A stretch of DNA of 64,000 nucleotides from JBASEY01 sp964404285. Its GTDB lineage: Bacteria > CSSED10-310. Below the pieces are notes generated by a model, which saw only the letters and a list, made by a program, of their open reading frames with translations, had not been told where the DNA came from and ran no database searches. Shown here piece by piece: positions 63,701 through 64,000 of this stretch. The stretch covers positions 62,001 to 126,000 of the forward strand of contig CAYOJK010000001.1 in the NCBI GenBank assembly GCA_964404285.1, given 5' to 3'. The first letter of the stretch is position 1. The number at the start of each line of letters is the position of its first letter. The translations under genes were made by a program, and so were the position numbers.

Positions 63701-64000
63701 GATCGATTTGAAGACCAATGGATAGTTCTACAAAATCTGACTGAAGAGAGTTGGACAATAGTATCACCCTCAGAACAACGGATTATAGAAAAAATCGAAC
63801 GCGCAGGTAAGCCATTGAAAGAATGGGACGTGCAGATTAATTATGGTATAAAAACCGGTTATAACAAAGCATTTATAATTGATGGCAAAATAAAGGAAGA
63901 AATTTTAAGCAACTGTCAAGATAAAGTTGAGCGTGAACGAACAAAAGTGATTCTTAAGCCGGTTTTGAGAGGCCGAGATATTAAACGATATAAGGCGGAA
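60800..64000 (+). CDS. Eco57I-like restriction-methylation enzyme (type IIG/IIL), 3' end outside window
   Basis: 1067 codons without a stop. The N-terminal ~220 residues have a PD-(D/E)XK nuclease arrangement (TDLVIHNG, VGVVIETKKP at residue about 102). A helical region follows, then an N6-adenine methyltransferase core: motif I CDPAVGSGHFLVSAL (residue about 558), LFGVDINPNSVKICRLRLWIEL, motif IV GNPPYIQLQ (residue about 843) and FITSNKWMRAAYGKSTREFF. The end of the window is in the start of the specificity domain (LKPVLRGRDIKRYK). The gene is clearly AT-richer than its neighbours and resembles Bacteroidetes-type enzymes, suggesting transfer. GAGG precedes the ATG. Confidence 0.92.
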   Translation, partial: MNTQENDANTSGLNVLKPRKALNKAFLKVKPKRIEFEYFKNNLIQLLDRINETESEEFHKNLVIDFFKKTYYEPNHFINTKGRTDLVIHNGDKANSSVGVVIETKKPTNRSEIVTTSNLNTKAFHELVLYYLRERITENNLEVKHLIITNINEWFIFDATTFDRMFAQNKHFVKQFNDFESGRLADIKTDFFYRQIADPFIANFKNVIEFTYFNIQDYQQFLRNGNKADDNKLIALLKILSPEHLLKLPFANDSNSLDKSFYSELLHIIGLTEVKEKSKRLIQRSKEGERNSGSILEDAIVQIDSLDKISRLDQPEKYGKTKEEQFFNVALELTITWINRILFLKLLEAQLLTYHKGDESYSFLKIERVKNYDDLNSLFFQVLAKKHDERNANVRRMFEKIPYLNSSLFEMTELEHICFSITQLNNNSEMPIYQQTVLKTDTGKKRSGVIPTLEYLFEFLSAYDFSSEGSEEIQEENKTLINASVLGLIFEKINGYKDGSFFTPGFITMYMSRETIRKAVVQKFNEVKNWNCENLTDLYDKIDSRDEANEIVNSLRICDPAVGSGHFLVSALNEILAVKNDLKILQDRQGRRLKEYQVEVENDELIVTDEEGELFEYKPNNKESQRVQETLFHEKQTIIENCLFGVDINPNSVKICRLRLWIELLKNAYYKTNNELETLPNIDINIKTGNSLINRFSLDSDIKKALGNSKWTIDGYKVAVSAYRNAQNREHKKDMLRIIDDIKKDFRMECTFNDPKKKKLRNLGGDLYTLTKQKSIFEFTPQEKKEWENKVKKITNEIEKLEKEIEELETSKIFDNAFEWRFEFPEALNDDGDFVGFDVVIGNPPYIQLQSNGGQLANLYKNQNYETFDRSSDIYSLFYEKGINLLKPKGHLTFITSNKWMRAAYGKSTREFFCKHKPVTLIDLGSDVFESATVDTNILIMQKTDEKTPTCSVNALDISKEKEIISFDRFEDQWIVLQNLTEESWTIVSPSEQRIIEKIERAGKPLKEWDVQINYGIKTGYNKAFIIDGKIKEEILSNCQDKVERERTKVILKPVLRGRDIKRYKAE

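Overview
The window looks like the chromosome of a diderm (Gram-negative) bacterium with moderate-to-low GC. The backbone gene order resembles Desulfobacterota and related lineages: rpoBC-rplJL-AK-nusG-secE-tRNA-Trp-rpmG-tuf-tRNAs, then ispF, an Mla-type lipid transporter, dnaB-rplI-rpsF-pth-rplY-prs-ispE. I infer the affiliation from gene order and protein style only, and I do not name a genus. Both large RNA polymerase subunits carry Cys-rich insertions that may mark a particular lineage.

Region 1 (1-32473, all minus strand) is housekeeping. It holds the RNA polymerase/ribosomal/EF-Tu block with five tRNA genes, rlmB and ispF, an MCE/Mla transporter, the replicative helicase with L9 and S6 (no S18 gene beside them), pth, L25, prs, tRNA-Gln and ispE. 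A tightly overlapping envelope-type operon follows (LolB-like lipoprotein, TPR lipoprotein, radical SAM/B12 protein, left-handed beta-helix protein, YciO-like protein), then an outer-membrane barrel and a secreted subtilase. Region 2 (32474-39494) holds mazG, a GAF-GGDEF cyclase, a DksA-like zinc protein, a DUF2723 membrane protein and the 5' part of comM/yifB.

Region 3 (39495-56842, about 17.3 kb) is interpreted as an integrated mobile element inserted inside comM. The comM 3' end and its terminator occur twice as direct repeats (39495-40088 and 56843-57434). The repeats share a sharp left edge and 72 identical bases, then diverge by about 10%, almost all of it synonymous. The left copy completes an intact comM; the right copy is the displaced host 3' end. 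The element encodes a large serine recombinase with a tiny overlapping partner ORF, regulators, a replication-relaxation family protein, a PD-(D/E)XK nuclease, a truncated DUF932 protein, candidate origin sequences, a very large RHS/YD-repeat protein with an HExxH zincin tip and a secreted neighbour, and relics of an older RHS-type locus.

Region 4 (57397-64000) is accessory. It holds a frameshifted nucleotidyltransferase, a secreted propeller-like protein, a BRO-N protein, a gene remnant and the first 1067 codons of an AT-rich Eco57I-like restriction-methylation enzyme.

The main new hypotheses are a gene-restoring serine-integrase element in comM, an RHS protein that looks like two secreted proteins joined in frame (sorting signal directly followed by a signal peptide), and Cys-rich inserts in both RpoB and RpoC.
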